Origin: Alphaproteobacteria bacterium UBA6324
Lineage (GTDB): Bacteria; Pseudomonadota; Alphaproteobacteria; CAAGCB01; CAG-977
Assembly: GCA_002439085.1 (NCBI GenBank)
Contig: DJSW01000007.1
Location: 62,001 to 126,000 of the forward strand
Reading direction: 5' to 3'
DNA: 64,000 nt
Position numbers and translations under genes: made by a program. This document shows positions 42,234 through 50,637 of this stretch, piece by piece. Every line of letters starts with the position of its first letter. Position 1 is the first letter of the stretch. The notes below the pieces were generated by a model. The model made no database searches. It was not told the origin of the DNA and saw nothing but the letters and a program-made list of their open reading frames with translations.

Positions 42234-43456
42234 CCGAATATCTGTATCTGGAAGGCAAAAGCGGCATCAGCGGCGACATGACCGTCGCGGCTTTGCTGGA
42301 TTTGGGGGCGAACGCGGAAAAACTGAAAACCGCTTTGGCCAGCCTGCCCGCGGGGGAATTCGATTGGGCGGTCGAACGCAAATCGTCCCACGGTGTGTCG
42401 GGGCTGGATTTCGACGTTCGGCTGACGCGCGCGGAACACGATCACGAACATAATCACGATCACGGCCACGGCCACGATCATCACCCTCACGAACACCGCC
42501 ACTTGGCCGACGTTTTCCACATCATCGACCGCGCGGACATCACCGCCACGGCGCGCGGGCTGGCGAAAAAAATCTTTCAAATCGTCGCCGAGGCCGAGGC
42601 CAAAGCCCACGGTTGCGCGGCGGAGGAAGTCCATTTCCACGAAGTCGGCGCGGTTGATTCCATTGTTGACATCGTCGCCGCCGCCGTTTTGATTGACGAT
42701 CTGGGCGTCAAGAACGTCATCGTTGACGGATTGAACGAGGGGCGCGGTTTCGTCACCTGTCAGCACGGCGTCCTGCCCGTGCCCGTCCCCGCCGTTTTGA
42801 ACATCGCCGAAACGCACGGCGTCGCCCTGCGTCCGACGGATGTTGACGGGGAAATGGTGACGCCGACGGGCATCGCGATCGCCGCGGCGATCCGGACGGC
42901 GGACAGGCTGCCGGCGTCGTTCAAAATCAAAAAATCCGGCGTCGGGCTGGGCAAACGCGACTTTCACCGCGCGAATTTTCTGCGGGCGATGCTGATCGAC
43001 GACGAAACGGACGCGGATCGGATGTACGTCATTGAAACGAACATCGACGATTCGACGGCCGAAGAGCTGGGGCTGGCGATGGAAAAGCTGTTCGCGGCGG
43101 GCGCGGCGGACGTGCATTTCGAACCGTGCTTTATGAAAAAGAACCGTCCCGCGTATATGCTGCGCGTCGTCACGGCCGCGAAACACCTGCCCGTGATGGA
43201 AGACATCATTTTCCGCAACACATCGACGATCGGGCTGCGCAAATACGCGGTGGAACGGCGGTGCATGGATCGCGAAATCGTGCGCGTCGCCCTGCCCTGC
43301 GGCGAAATAGAGGTCAAAAAATGCACGCTGGGCGACATCGCGCGCTACAACCCCGAATATGAAAGCGTCAAACGGGCGGCGGAATCCTCCGGCCTGCCGT
43401 TCCGCGAAATTTTCGACGCGGCGCGGCGCGCGGCAAAGGAAAGCGACAATGCTTGA
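42230..43456 (+). CDS. larC: Nickel-pincer cofactor biosynthesis protein LarC (nickel insertion)
   Basis: This 408-residue protein inserts nickel into the pincer nucleotide using CTP. It has the N-terminal YLEGKSGISGDMTVAALL, a His-rich metal loop at residues 70-91 (12 His in 22 residues) and VHFHEVGAVDSIVDIV. The C-terminal half has IETNIDDSTAEELG and VHFEPCFMKKNRPAYML. It is one continuous frame, unlike Lactobacillus, where larC is made by a frameshift from two frames. It overlaps larB by 4 and larE by 8 bases. Confidence 0.95.
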   Translation: MTEYLYLEGKSGISGDMTVAALLDLGANAEKLKTALASLPAGEFDWAVERKSSHGVSGLDFDVRLTRAEHDHEHNHDHGHGHDHHPHEHRHLADVFHIIDRADITATARGLAKKIFQIVAEAEAKAHGCAAEEVHFHEVGAVDSIVDIVAAAVLIDDLGVKNVIVDGLNEGRGFVTCQHGVLPVPVPAVLNIAETHGVALRPTDVDGEMVTPTGIAIAAAIRTADRLPASFKIKKSGVGLGKRDFHRANFLRAMLIDDETDADRMYVIETNIDDSTAEELGLAMEKLFAAGAADVHFEPCFMKKNRPAYMLRVVTAAKHLPVMEDIIFRNTSTIGLRKYAVERRCMDREIVRVALPCGEIEVKKCTLGDIARYNPEYESVKRAAESSGLPFREIFDAARRAAKESDNA

Positions 43457-44261
43457 CGAATTGAAGCAACGGCTGGAACCGCTTTGCGCCGACGGAATCG
43501 CGCTGGCGTTTTCGGGCGGGGTTGACAGCTCGCTTTTGCTGGCGGTATTGGCGGAGATGCGGCGCGAACGGCCGTTCCTCCTTGTCGCGCTGACGATGCG
43601 GACGGTGCTGCAGCCGCCGGCCGAATCTGCCGAAGCCGCCGCTTTCGCCGGACGGTTCGGCGTCGAACACCGCGTTTTCACGTTCAACCCGCTGTCGATC
43701 GACGAAGTGCGCCGCAACCGCGTCGATCGCTGCTATCATTGCAAAAAGGCGGTCTTCGCCCTGTTTTTGAAATACGCGGCGGAACACGGGTTCAAACACG
43801 TCATCGACGGCACGAACGGCGACGACGCGCGCGCCTACCGCCCCGGACGCAAAGCGTTGAGGGAATCCGGCGTCCTTTCCCCGCTGGCCGGTTTTTCAAA
43901 ATCCGACATCCGCGCCCTGTCCGCGCAACTGGGGCTGCCGACCGCGTCGAAACCCGCCGCCCCGTGTCTGGCGACGCGGTTTGAATACGACACGCTTTTG
44001 ACCGAAGACGCGATCAAACGGGTGGAAAAGGGCGAGGCGTTTTTAAAAAATCTGTTCCCCGACGTTTCAAACGTGCGTCTGCGCGTTCATAAAAATCTGG
44101 CGCGGATCGAAGTGTCCGCCCCCGCGATTCCGGCGGTCGCCGCCCGCGCCGCGGAAATCGCCGCGGAAATGAAGCGGCTGGGGTTCGACTTTACGACTTT
44201 GGATCTGGACGGGTTCCGTTCCGGATGCTTTGATTTCAATTTGAAAGGAAACGAATTATGA
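43449..44261 (+). CDS. larE: ATP-dependent sulfur transferase LarE
   Basis: This 270-residue PP-loop protein adds the two sulfur atoms of the nickel-pincer nucleotide. The PP-loop is AFSGGVDSSLLLAV near residue 20. Three cysteines stand at the sulfur-donor site: Cys95 and Cys98 (RCYHCKK) and Cys173 (APCLATRFEYD). A CxxC plus one Cys is the arrangement of LarE proteins that bind a [4Fe-4S] cluster and work catalytically, whereas the Lactobacillus enzyme has one sacrificial Cys. It overlaps larC by 8 and the permease gene by 4 bases. Confidence 0.94.
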   Translation: MLDELKQRLEPLCADGIALAFSGGVDSSLLLAVLAEMRRERPFLLVALTMRTVLQPPAESAEAAAFAGRFGVEHRVFTFNPLSIDEVRRNRVDRCYHCKKAVFALFLKYAAEHGFKHVIDGTNGDDARAYRPGRKALRESGVLSPLAGFSKSDIRALSAQLGLPTASKPAAPCLATRFEYDTLLTEDAIKRVEKGEAFLKNLFPDVSNVRLRVHKNLARIEVSAPAIPAVAARAAEIAAEMKRLGFDFTTLDLDGFRSGCFDFNLKGNEL

Positions 44262-44914
44262 CGGCAACTTTGACGGCTTTGTGGGCGACGGCGTTTTTAA
44301 CGGCGGTCGTTCACACGATAACGGGCCCCGACCATTACCTGCCCTTTGTCGCCATCGGCAAGATCCGCGGCTACAGCCTGAAAAAAACGCTGGCGCTGAC
44401 GTTTGTGTGCGGCATCGGCCACATTGTCAGCGCGCTGATGATCGCGCTGGCGTTCATTTACTTTTCCCGCTGGCTGAGCGAAGAAAATTTCATGTGGATC
44501 GAAGACAACCGCGGCGACATCGCGGCCTACGCCCTGATCGGGCTGGGCGCGGCGTACCTGCTGTGGGCGTTGAAGCACCGCTGGCAGCACAAACACGGCG
44601 CGGCACACACGCATTTCACCGCGCCCGCCGACGGCAAAAGCATTTCCGTCTGGGTGCTCTTCATCATTTTCGTTCTGGGCCCGTGCGAAGCATTGCTGCC
44701 GATCCTGACGGCGGCCAGCGTCATGGGCATTTCCGCTGTCGTTTCCTCGACGATCATCTTTTCCGTTGCGACCATCGCCACGATGATGATCGCCGTCGCG
44801 TTCGGCGTTTTGGGCATCAGCGCGATGCGTTTCAAACGTTTGGAACAATACGCCCATGAAATCGCGGGTGGAACGATCATGGCGTGCGGCGCGGCGATTT
44901 TGTGCGGTTTGTAA
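44258..44914 (+). CDS. UreH/RcnA-like membrane protein, putative nickel permease
   Basis: This 218-residue protein has about six membrane helices. Helix 1 carries HTITGPDHYLPFVAIGK, close to the His-x5-Asp-His pattern of nickel/cobalt transporters and the UreH family, and a loop has a His cluster (KHRWQHKHGAAHTHF). The later motif VLGPCEALLPILTAASV is also typical of UreH-like proteins. Overlap with larE by 4 bases suggests it supplies nickel for LarC. A sulfite exporter-like role cannot be excluded. Confidence 0.78.
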   Translation: MTATLTALWATAFLTAVVHTITGPDHYLPFVAIGKIRGYSLKKTLALTFVCGIGHIVSALMIALAFIYFSRWLSEENFMWIEDNRGDIAAYALIGLGAAYLLWALKHRWQHKHGAAHTHFTAPADGKSISVWVLFIIFVLGPCEALLPILTAASVMGISAVVSSTIIFSVATIATMMIAVAFGVLGISAMRFKRLEQYAHEIAGGTIMACGAAILCGL

Positions 44915-44925
44915 GGATTAAAGCC

Positions 44926-46197
44926 ATGCTTTATAAAATCCGCTTGCTTTGCGCCGTTTTGATCGCCGTTTTGCTGATCGGCGGCATGACGGGGGCGTTT
45001 TATCCCGTCAAAGTGTTCGACGTTCAGTTTTCCGCCGTTTTCCAGCGAAACCTGACCGCGTTTTCGTGGGGCGCGACATTGGTTCTGGCGGGCGTTTTAA
45101 TCGTCACCGCCGTATTCGGGCGGGTGTATTGCTCGACCGTCTGCCCGTTGGGATTGTTTCAGGAATTGCTGACGATCGTTTTCCGTCGCAAACAAAAAAC
45201 GCAAAAGAACCGCGCGCTTAAATATTTCGTCGCCGCGGCGGCGTTCGGCGCGTTGATCGGCGGTTCGGCGCTGATTTTGCGGCAAATCGAACCCTACACA
45301 ATGTTCGTGTCGGCGGCGTCGGGCGCGGCGTTCGGGCTGGCTTTTCTGGTGGTTTTGGCCGTTCTGATTTGGTTCAAAGGGCGGTGGTTCTGCACGAACC
45401 TGTGTCCCGTCGGCGCGGTGTTGGGGCTTGTCTCCAAGCACGCCCGCAACAAAATCGCCATTGACGCGGACAAATGCGCCGCCTGCGGATTGTGCGCGAT
45501 GAAATGCCCTGCGGGATGTATTGATTTCAAATCCAAAACCGTTGACAATGAAATGTGCGTCAAATGTTTCAAATGCCTGAACACCTGCCGCCGGAAAGCC
45601 CTGCGCTACGGCAAGGCGGCGAAAAGCGACGCCCCGACCGATCCGGAACGCCGCGAAATATTGCGGGCGGGCGCGGCGGCGGCGTTGTTCGCGGCCATGA
45701 TCGGCGGCGGCGCGACGTTGGGCAAAAAAGCGTTTGCCAAAGTCAAAAACGTTTTGCTGCCCGCGGGGGCGAAAAACGCGCAAAGGCTGGCGAACCGGTG
45801 TTTGAACTGCAATCTGTGCGTTCAAAACTGCCCGATGAAAATTTTGAAAAAAGCGGACGGGGCTTTTCCCTCCGTGCATTTGGACATCTCGCAAAACTTC
45901 TGCGCTTTCGATTGTCACAAATGCGGCGATGTCTGCCCGTCCGGCGCGATCGAACGCCTGCCGCTGCCCGTCAAGCAAAGAACGCAGATCGGCATTGCGC
46001 GCGTGGACGAAGACGCGTGCGTCCGGTGCGGTCTGTGCGTCATGAAATGTCCGCGTCAAATCATTGAACGCGCGGACGGCGAACCGCCCCGCATCAGCGC
46101 GGAAAAATGCGTCGGATGCGGCGCGTGCCAAAACGCCTGTCCCGTTCAGGCGATTTTCGTCGAACCAGTTTTTGAACAAAGGATTTTACAAAAATGA
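44926..46197 (+). CDS. NapH/NapG-like membrane polyferredoxin
   Basis: This 423-residue protein combines a NapH-like membrane part and a NapG-like ferredoxin part. Four helices lie in the first 180 residues, with two CxxxCP motifs (YCSTVCPLG, FCTNLCPVG). A cytoplasmic ferredoxin pair (CAACGLCAMKCP, CVKCFKCLNTC) is followed by a further helix preceded by RREILRAG, then several more cluster motifs (CLNCNLCVQNCP, CHKCGDVCP, CVRCGLCVMKCP, CVGCGACQNACP). Such proteins pass electrons from quinol across or along the membrane to a periplasmic reductase. The likely partner here is the exported AKR of the same operon. AAGGAT precedes the start at 44926. Confidence 0.85.
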   Translation: MLYKIRLLCAVLIAVLLIGGMTGAFYPVKVFDVQFSAVFQRNLTAFSWGATLVLAGVLIVTAVFGRVYCSTVCPLGLFQELLTIVFRRKQKTQKNRALKYFVAAAAFGALIGGSALILRQIEPYTMFVSAASGAAFGLAFLVVLAVLIWFKGRWFCTNLCPVGAVLGLVSKHARNKIAIDADKCAACGLCAMKCPAGCIDFKSKTVDNEMCVKCFKCLNTCRRKALRYGKAAKSDAPTDPERREILRAGAAAALFAAMIGGGATLGKKAFAKVKNVLLPAGAKNAQRLANRCLNCNLCVQNCPMKILKKADGAFPSVHLDISQNFCAFDCHKCGDVCPSGAIERLPLPVKQRTQIGIARVDEDACVRCGLCVMKCPRQIIERADGEPPRISAEKCVGCGACQNACPVQAIFVEPVFEQRILQK

Positions 46198-47306
46198 AAA
46201 TGTGGCTGGTCATCTTTGCCGTTACAATGATCGCGACTGCTCTCGGCGTTTTATATCTGGCGTCCCGTCTGTACAAATTCGGCGTGTCGCGCAAATTCAC
46301 GGACAAGCGGATTTTGGCCTACACGATCGACTTTATGGCCGTCGCCGCTTTGTTCGGCGTTTTGTGCGCCGCGTTGAACACGATGAACGCGATCGTCTGC
46401 CTGATCCATTTCACGGGCGTCTGGCTGATCTGCGATTTTGCCGCCCTGTTTTTCAAAAAGCCGCAAAAACACTATTACGCGGGATGGACGGCGATCGTCC
46501 TGAGCGTCACCGTCCTGACGGCGGGGTGGGTGTCGGATCACGGCGTGTGGGCGACGCGCTACACGATTGAAACGTCCAAGGTTTCCACCCCGATCCGCAT
46601 CGTCTTGTTTGCCGATTCGCACATCGGTACGACGTTCGACGGCAAAGGTTTTGCTAAACACGTCCGAACCATGCAAACCGAAAATCCGGACGTTGTCGTC
46701 GTTGTCGGCGATTTCGTTGACGACGACACGCCCCGCGCCGATATGCTCGCCGCCGCCGAAGCGTTGGGGAAAATGAAGACGAAGCACGGCGTTTTCTTTG
46801 TTTTCGGCAACCATGACAAAGGCTATCACGATCCGAAACGCCGCGGTTTCACCGGCGACGACCTGATCGCCGAACTGACGAAAAACGGCGTGACCGTTTT
46901 GCAGGACGAAACCGCCCCGATCCGCGGCGATATCGCTTTGATCGGACGGCAGGACGCCGGTGAAAAATACCGCGGCGGGAAACGGGCGGAAATGGCGGAA
47001 TTGGTCAAAGATTCGGATCGGTCGAAATACGCCGTCGTTTTGGATCACCAACCGAACGATTACAAAAAGCAGGCGGAATCCGGCGTCGATCTGGTGCTGT
47101 CTGGGCACACCCACGGCGGACAGATTTTCCCGCTGAACAACGTCGGCGTTTGGATCGGCGCGAACGACAAAACCTACGGGATCGAGCGTCGTAAAGCAAC
47201 GGATTTCATCGTCACGTCGGGGTTGTCCGATTGGGCGATCAAATTCAAAACGGGCACCAAATCCGAATACGTCGTCATCGACATCGTTCCGGCTAAAAAG
47301 CCTTAA
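46194..47306 (+). CDS. Membrane-anchored metallophosphoesterase (YaeI/YkuE-like)
   Basis: This is a 370-residue protein. Three or four N-terminal membrane helices (to about residue 115) precede a calcineurin-like phosphoesterase domain with all metal motifs: FADSHIG, VGDFVDDD, GNHDKG and SGHTHGG. Relatives hydrolyse lipid-linked phosphates or UDP-sugars at the membrane. Why it ends the lar operon is unclear; pyrophosphate or nucleotide turnover is possible. It overlaps the polyferredoxin gene by 4 bases, and its stop overlaps the end of the convergent motB by 4. Confidence 0.88.
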   Translation: MKMWLVIFAVTMIATALGVLYLASRLYKFGVSRKFTDKRILAYTIDFMAVAALFGVLCAALNTMNAIVCLIHFTGVWLICDFAALFFKKPQKHYYAGWTAIVLSVTVLTAGWVSDHGVWATRYTIETSKVSTPIRIVLFADSHIGTTFDGKGFAKHVRTMQTENPDVVVVVGDFVDDDTPRADMLAAAEALGKMKTKHGVFFVFGNHDKGYHDPKRRGFTGDDLIAELTKNGVTVLQDETAPIRGDIALIGRQDAGEKYRGGKRAEMAELVKDSDRSKYAVVLDHQPNDYKKQAESGVDLVLSGHTHGGQIFPLNNVGVWIGANDKTYGIERRKATDFIVTSGLSDWAIKFKTGTKSEYVVIDIVPAKKP

Positions 47307-48154
47307 TCGTCATCTTTCTCATCCGTCACCAACGACGGCAGCAAAACGCTGATCCGGCGGTTTTGCGGCGCCTGCGGATCGCTTTTCAAATACGGTTCGG
47401 TGGATGCTTTGCCGACGACGCGGACGATCTTTTCCTCCGCGACGCCCAGTTTGATCAGCGTGCGCCGGAACGCCAAAGCCCGCTGGGACGACAATTCCCA
47501 GTTGGAATACCCGTTCTTGCCGACAAAAGGAACGGCGTCGGTGTGTCCCTCGATCGACAGGGAATGCGGCATCTGTTTCAACACGCGCGCCAACAGCCCC
47601 GTCAAACGCGCCCCGTTCGGGGTCGGCTCGTCCGATCCGCTGACGAACAAGGGGCGGTTCAGCTGGTCGATCAGCTGGATCCGCAATCCCTCTTTGGTTT
47701 CGGAAACGACCAGACTGTCGTGCAATTCCATCAGCGCGGCGTCGGACCGCATGGCTTCCTCCAACGCGATGCGGGCGCGGCCGAACAGTTCCTTTTCCTT
47801 TTCGACCAGCCGTTCCTGTTGCGGGGAAAGGACGGGAAATTCGTTCGATCCGTCGAAACCGACGAAAGGAAACGCTTGCGGCGCGGTTGCCGTTTCCAAA
47901 GATTCCTGCCCGCCCGTCAAAATCGTATCGCCGCCCGACGTGGACGAATTCATCACCGACCCCGTCGTGAAATACTGCGCGATGCCCTCTTTCTGTTCCT
48001 TGGATGTCGTCTGCAAAATCCACATCAGCAGGAAAAACGCCATCATCGCCGTCATAAAATCGGCGTAGGCGACTTTCCACGACCCGCCGTGGGCGTCGTG
48101 TCCGCCCTTTTTCACGCGTTTGACGACAACCGGCCGTTCACCGTTTTCAGCCAT
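47303..48154 (-). CDS. motB: Flagellar motor protein MotB
   Basis: This 283-residue stator subunit has a short basic cytoplasmic tail, one membrane helix with the proton-binding Asp32 (YADFMTAMMAFFLLMWIL) and a C-terminal OmpA-like peptidoglycan-binding domain (IEGHTDAVPF, NWELSSQRALAFRRTL, NRRISVLL). A linker (about residues 55-135) holds the plug region. With MotA it drives flagellar rotation. GGGGAGGG precedes the start. No other flagellar gene is visible in the window. It lies 15 bases after motA. Confidence 0.94.
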   Translation of the reverse strand: MAENGERPVVVKRVKKGGHDAHGGSWKVAYADFMTAMMAFFLLMWILQTTSKEQKEGIAQYFTTGSVMNSSTSGGDTILTGGQESLETATAPQAFPFVGFDGSNEFPVLSPQQERLVEKEKELFGRARIALEEAMRSDAALMELHDSLVVSETKEGLRIQLIDQLNRPLFVSGSDEPTPNGARLTGLLARVLKQMPHSLSIEGHTDAVPFVGKNGYSNWELSSQRALAFRRTLIKLGVAEEKIVRVVGKASTEPYLKSDPQAPQNRRISVLLPSLVTDEKDDD

Positions 48155-48169
48155 GCCCCCCTCCCCGCG

Positions 48170-49021
48170 TCAGAGCTTTTCACAAATCGCGTCGATTTCG
48201 GCGAAGGTCGGGCGCACCTCCGGCGGCAGGGATTTGCGCGCGAATTCGACCGACACCTGCGGCGCGTAGCCTTGAATATGCCCCAACAAAGCGGCCTTGA
48301 TCAAATTCAGGTATTCCAGTTCGGGGTTGGACACGTTGGCGACGGCCGCGGACAGCGGCGCGACAAAGCCGTAGGCCATCAGCACGCCGAAAAACGTTCC
48401 GACCAGCGCCGCGCCGATCAGGTTGCCCAACACTTCGGGCGGTTCGTTCAACGCGCCCATCGTGTGAATGACACCCAAAACCGCGGCGACGATGCCCAGC
48501 CCCGGCAAAGCGTCGGCGACACGGTTCAAACCGGCGGACAGCGATTCCTTTTCATGCTGTATCCCCTCCATTTCCGCGTCGATGACGGATTCGACCTCGT
48601 AGGGCGCCAGCGTCCCGAACGTCAGCAGCCGCATATAGCCGGTCATGAAATCCATGGCCTCCGCGTCCTTTGTGATCAGGGGGAACTGTTTGAAAATGTC
48701 GCTGTTTTCCGGTTTTTCGACGTGCTGTTCCAACATCATGTTCCCTTTCGCCCGCGCCAACCGGAAAAAGGCGTAAAGCATCGCCAGCGCTTCGGAAAAG
48801 CTTTTTTTGTCATAACGCGGTTTGGCGAATATGCGGGGCAGCGTTTTGAACGTCGCGAAAACGACCGACGGCGGATTGGATATCAAAAACGCGCCGAACG
48901 CCGCGCCGCCGATGATCAAAAACTCGCCCGGCTGCCACAACACGCCGAAATGCCCGCCGCCCCACGCGTAACCGCCCGCGACGCTGGCGACGACGACTAA
49001 AATGCCGATCAAGGGAAACAT
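48170..49021 (-). CDS. motA: Flagellar motor protein MotA
   Basis: This 283-residue stator subunit has four membrane helices. The first is at residues 3-20; helices 3 and 4 (GIVAAVLGVIHTMGALNEPP and FFGVLMAYGFVAPLSA) contain the conserved Pro residues around the proton channel. The cytoplasmic loop (about 60-170) carries the charged surface that contacts FliG. Forms a 5:2 complex with MotB. AGGAGC lies before the start. Confidence 0.95.
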   Translation of the reverse strand: MFPLIGILVVVASVAGGYAWGGGHFGVLWQPGEFLIIGGAAFGAFLISNPPSVVFATFKTLPRIFAKPRYDKKSFSEALAMLYAFFRLARAKGNMMLEQHVEKPENSDIFKQFPLITKDAEAMDFMTGYMRLLTFGTLAPYEVESVIDAEMEGIQHEKESLSAGLNRVADALPGLGIVAAVLGVIHTMGALNEPPEVLGNLIGAALVGTFFGVLMAYGFVAPLSAAVANVSNPELEYLNLIKAALLGHIQGYAPQVSVEFARKSLPPEVRPTFAEIDAICEKL

Positions 49022-49146
49022 GATTAAAGCTCCTGCTTTTTAGAAACATTCTGTTAAAAAAATTCGCGCGCCCGTTTTTTCTTAAAGCATTTTTTTGCGA
49101 ATCGTTCTAAATATAACAGATATTCCCGAAAAAGAAAGGAAACGTT

Positions 49147-50571
49147 ATGACCGATTTGACCGTCGCCGACAATTTGTTTTTTAATCAAATGGATAAGGAT
49201 TGCGCAAAAAAAACTGTTCAAGACGCGCTGGCCGGATGCGACGACGGCGAACTGTTTTTGGAACACCGCCTGTCCGAACGGCTGACGCTGGACGACGGAC
49301 GGATCAAAACGTCGTCGTTCGACGCGACGGCCGGATTCGGATTGCGCGCGATTTGCGGGGAAACCTGCGCCTACGCCATTTCAAACGAATTGACGCAAGC
49401 CGCGTTGGAACACGCCGCGCGCAACATCGCGCCGGTCAAATCGGGATGGGCGGGAACACTGTATTCCCCCGAATGCGCCGCGCCGAAAAAGCTATATACG
49501 GATGAAAACCCGCTGCCGCTCGTCCCCTTTGAACACAAAATCGACTTGATGGGACAAATCGACGCCTATCTGCGCGCCAAAGACGCCAAAGTCGTCCAAG
49601 TGTCCGCGGCGTTGTCCGGCGAATGGCAGGCCGTCAGGATCATCCGCGCGGACGGCGGCGAAACCGGCGACATCCGTCCGCTGGTCAATTTGATGATCAG
49701 CGTCGTCGTGAAAAACGGCGACCGGTTGGAAAGCGGTTCGTTCGGGTTGGGCGGCCGTTACCTTTACGATCGGATCATCACGGAAAACGTTTGGAAATCC
49801 GCCGCCGACGAAGCGTTGCGCGCCGCTTTGGTCAATCTGGAATCCGTCCCCGCCCCCGCCGGCGAAATGCCCGTCGTCCTCAGTTCCGGATGGTGCGGCG
49901 TTTTGCTGCATGAAGCCGTCGGCCACGGATTGGAAGGCGATTTCAACCGCAAGGGATCCTCTGTCTTTTCCGGAAAAACGGGCGAACGGGTCACGGCCAA
50001 AGGCATCACGATCGTTGACGACGGCACCCTGCCCGACCGCCGCGGGTCGATCGCCGTCGATGACGAAGGCACGCCGTCGCAGCGCACCGTTTTGGTCGAA
50101 GACGGCATTTTGAAAAACTATATGCTCGACCGGCTGAACGCGCGGCTGACGAACCGCGCCCCGACGGGCAACGGGCGGCGCGAATCCTTTGCCTGCGCCC
50201 CGCAGGTGCGGATGACGAACACGTTCATGACCGCGGGAGACAAAGATCCCGACGAACTGATCGCTTCGGTGAAAAAAGGCGTTTTTGCCAAATCGTTCCA
50301 CGGCGGACAAGTAGATATCACGTCGGGCAAATTCGTGTTCACCTCGGCCGAAGCGTACCTGATCGAAAACGGCAAGGTCACCGCCCCGATCAAGGACGCG
50401 ACCCTGATCGGCAGCGGCATCGAAGTCATGAACGCGATCGACATGGTCGCGACCGACGCTTGTTTGGATCAGGGGGTCGGTTCGTGCGGCAAAGGCGGAC
50501 AGACCGTCCCCGTCGGCGTCGGCCAGCCGTCCGTGCGCATTTCCAAAATCACCGTCGGCGGCAACGGGTAA
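49147..50571 (+). CDS. tldD: TldD metalloprotease
   Basis: This 474-residue catalytic subunit of the TldD/TldE protease has the zinc motif HEAVGHGLEGDFN (HExxxH) near residue 257. Other blocks are GFGLRAICGETCAYAISNE at the N-terminus, GSIAVDDEGTPSQRTVLVEDG, and FVFTSAEAYLIENGKVTAPIK and CGKGGQTVPVGVGQP at the C-terminus. Its TldE partner (pmbA) is 16 kb away in the same window. AAGGAAACG precedes the start. It stands alone, with motA divergent upstream. Confidence 0.95.
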   Translation: MTDLTVADNLFFNQMDKDCAKKTVQDALAGCDDGELFLEHRLSERLTLDDGRIKTSSFDATAGFGLRAICGETCAYAISNELTQAALEHAARNIAPVKSGWAGTLYSPECAAPKKLYTDENPLPLVPFEHKIDLMGQIDAYLRAKDAKVVQVSAALSGEWQAVRIIRADGGETGDIRPLVNLMISVVVKNGDRLESGSFGLGGRYLYDRIITENVWKSAADEALRAALVNLESVPAPAGEMPVVLSSGWCGVLLHEAVGHGLEGDFNRKGSSVFSGKTGERVTAKGITIVDDGTLPDRRGSIAVDDEGTPSQRTVLVEDGILKNYMLDRLNARLTNRAPTGNGRRESFACAPQVRMTNTFMTAGDKDPDELIASVKKGVFAKSFHGGQVDITSGKFVFTSAEAYLIENGKVTAPIKDATLIGSGIEVMNAIDMVATDACLDQGVGSCGKGGQTVPVGVGQPSVRISKITVGGNG

Positions 50572-50637
50572 AGCCGCCTTGACGCCGGAAAGGTTTTTCC
50601 GTATCCTTTACGGCCGAACGGCATAAAGGATGGTTTC

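Noticed and set aside
42420..42500. GATCACGA/CCACG tandem-looking repeat
   Set aside because: This is the His-rich codon run inside larC, not a repeat element.
49022..49146. Flagellar sigma28 promoter for motA
   Set aside because: I looked for a TAAA-N15-GCCGATAA-like box and found none convincing.
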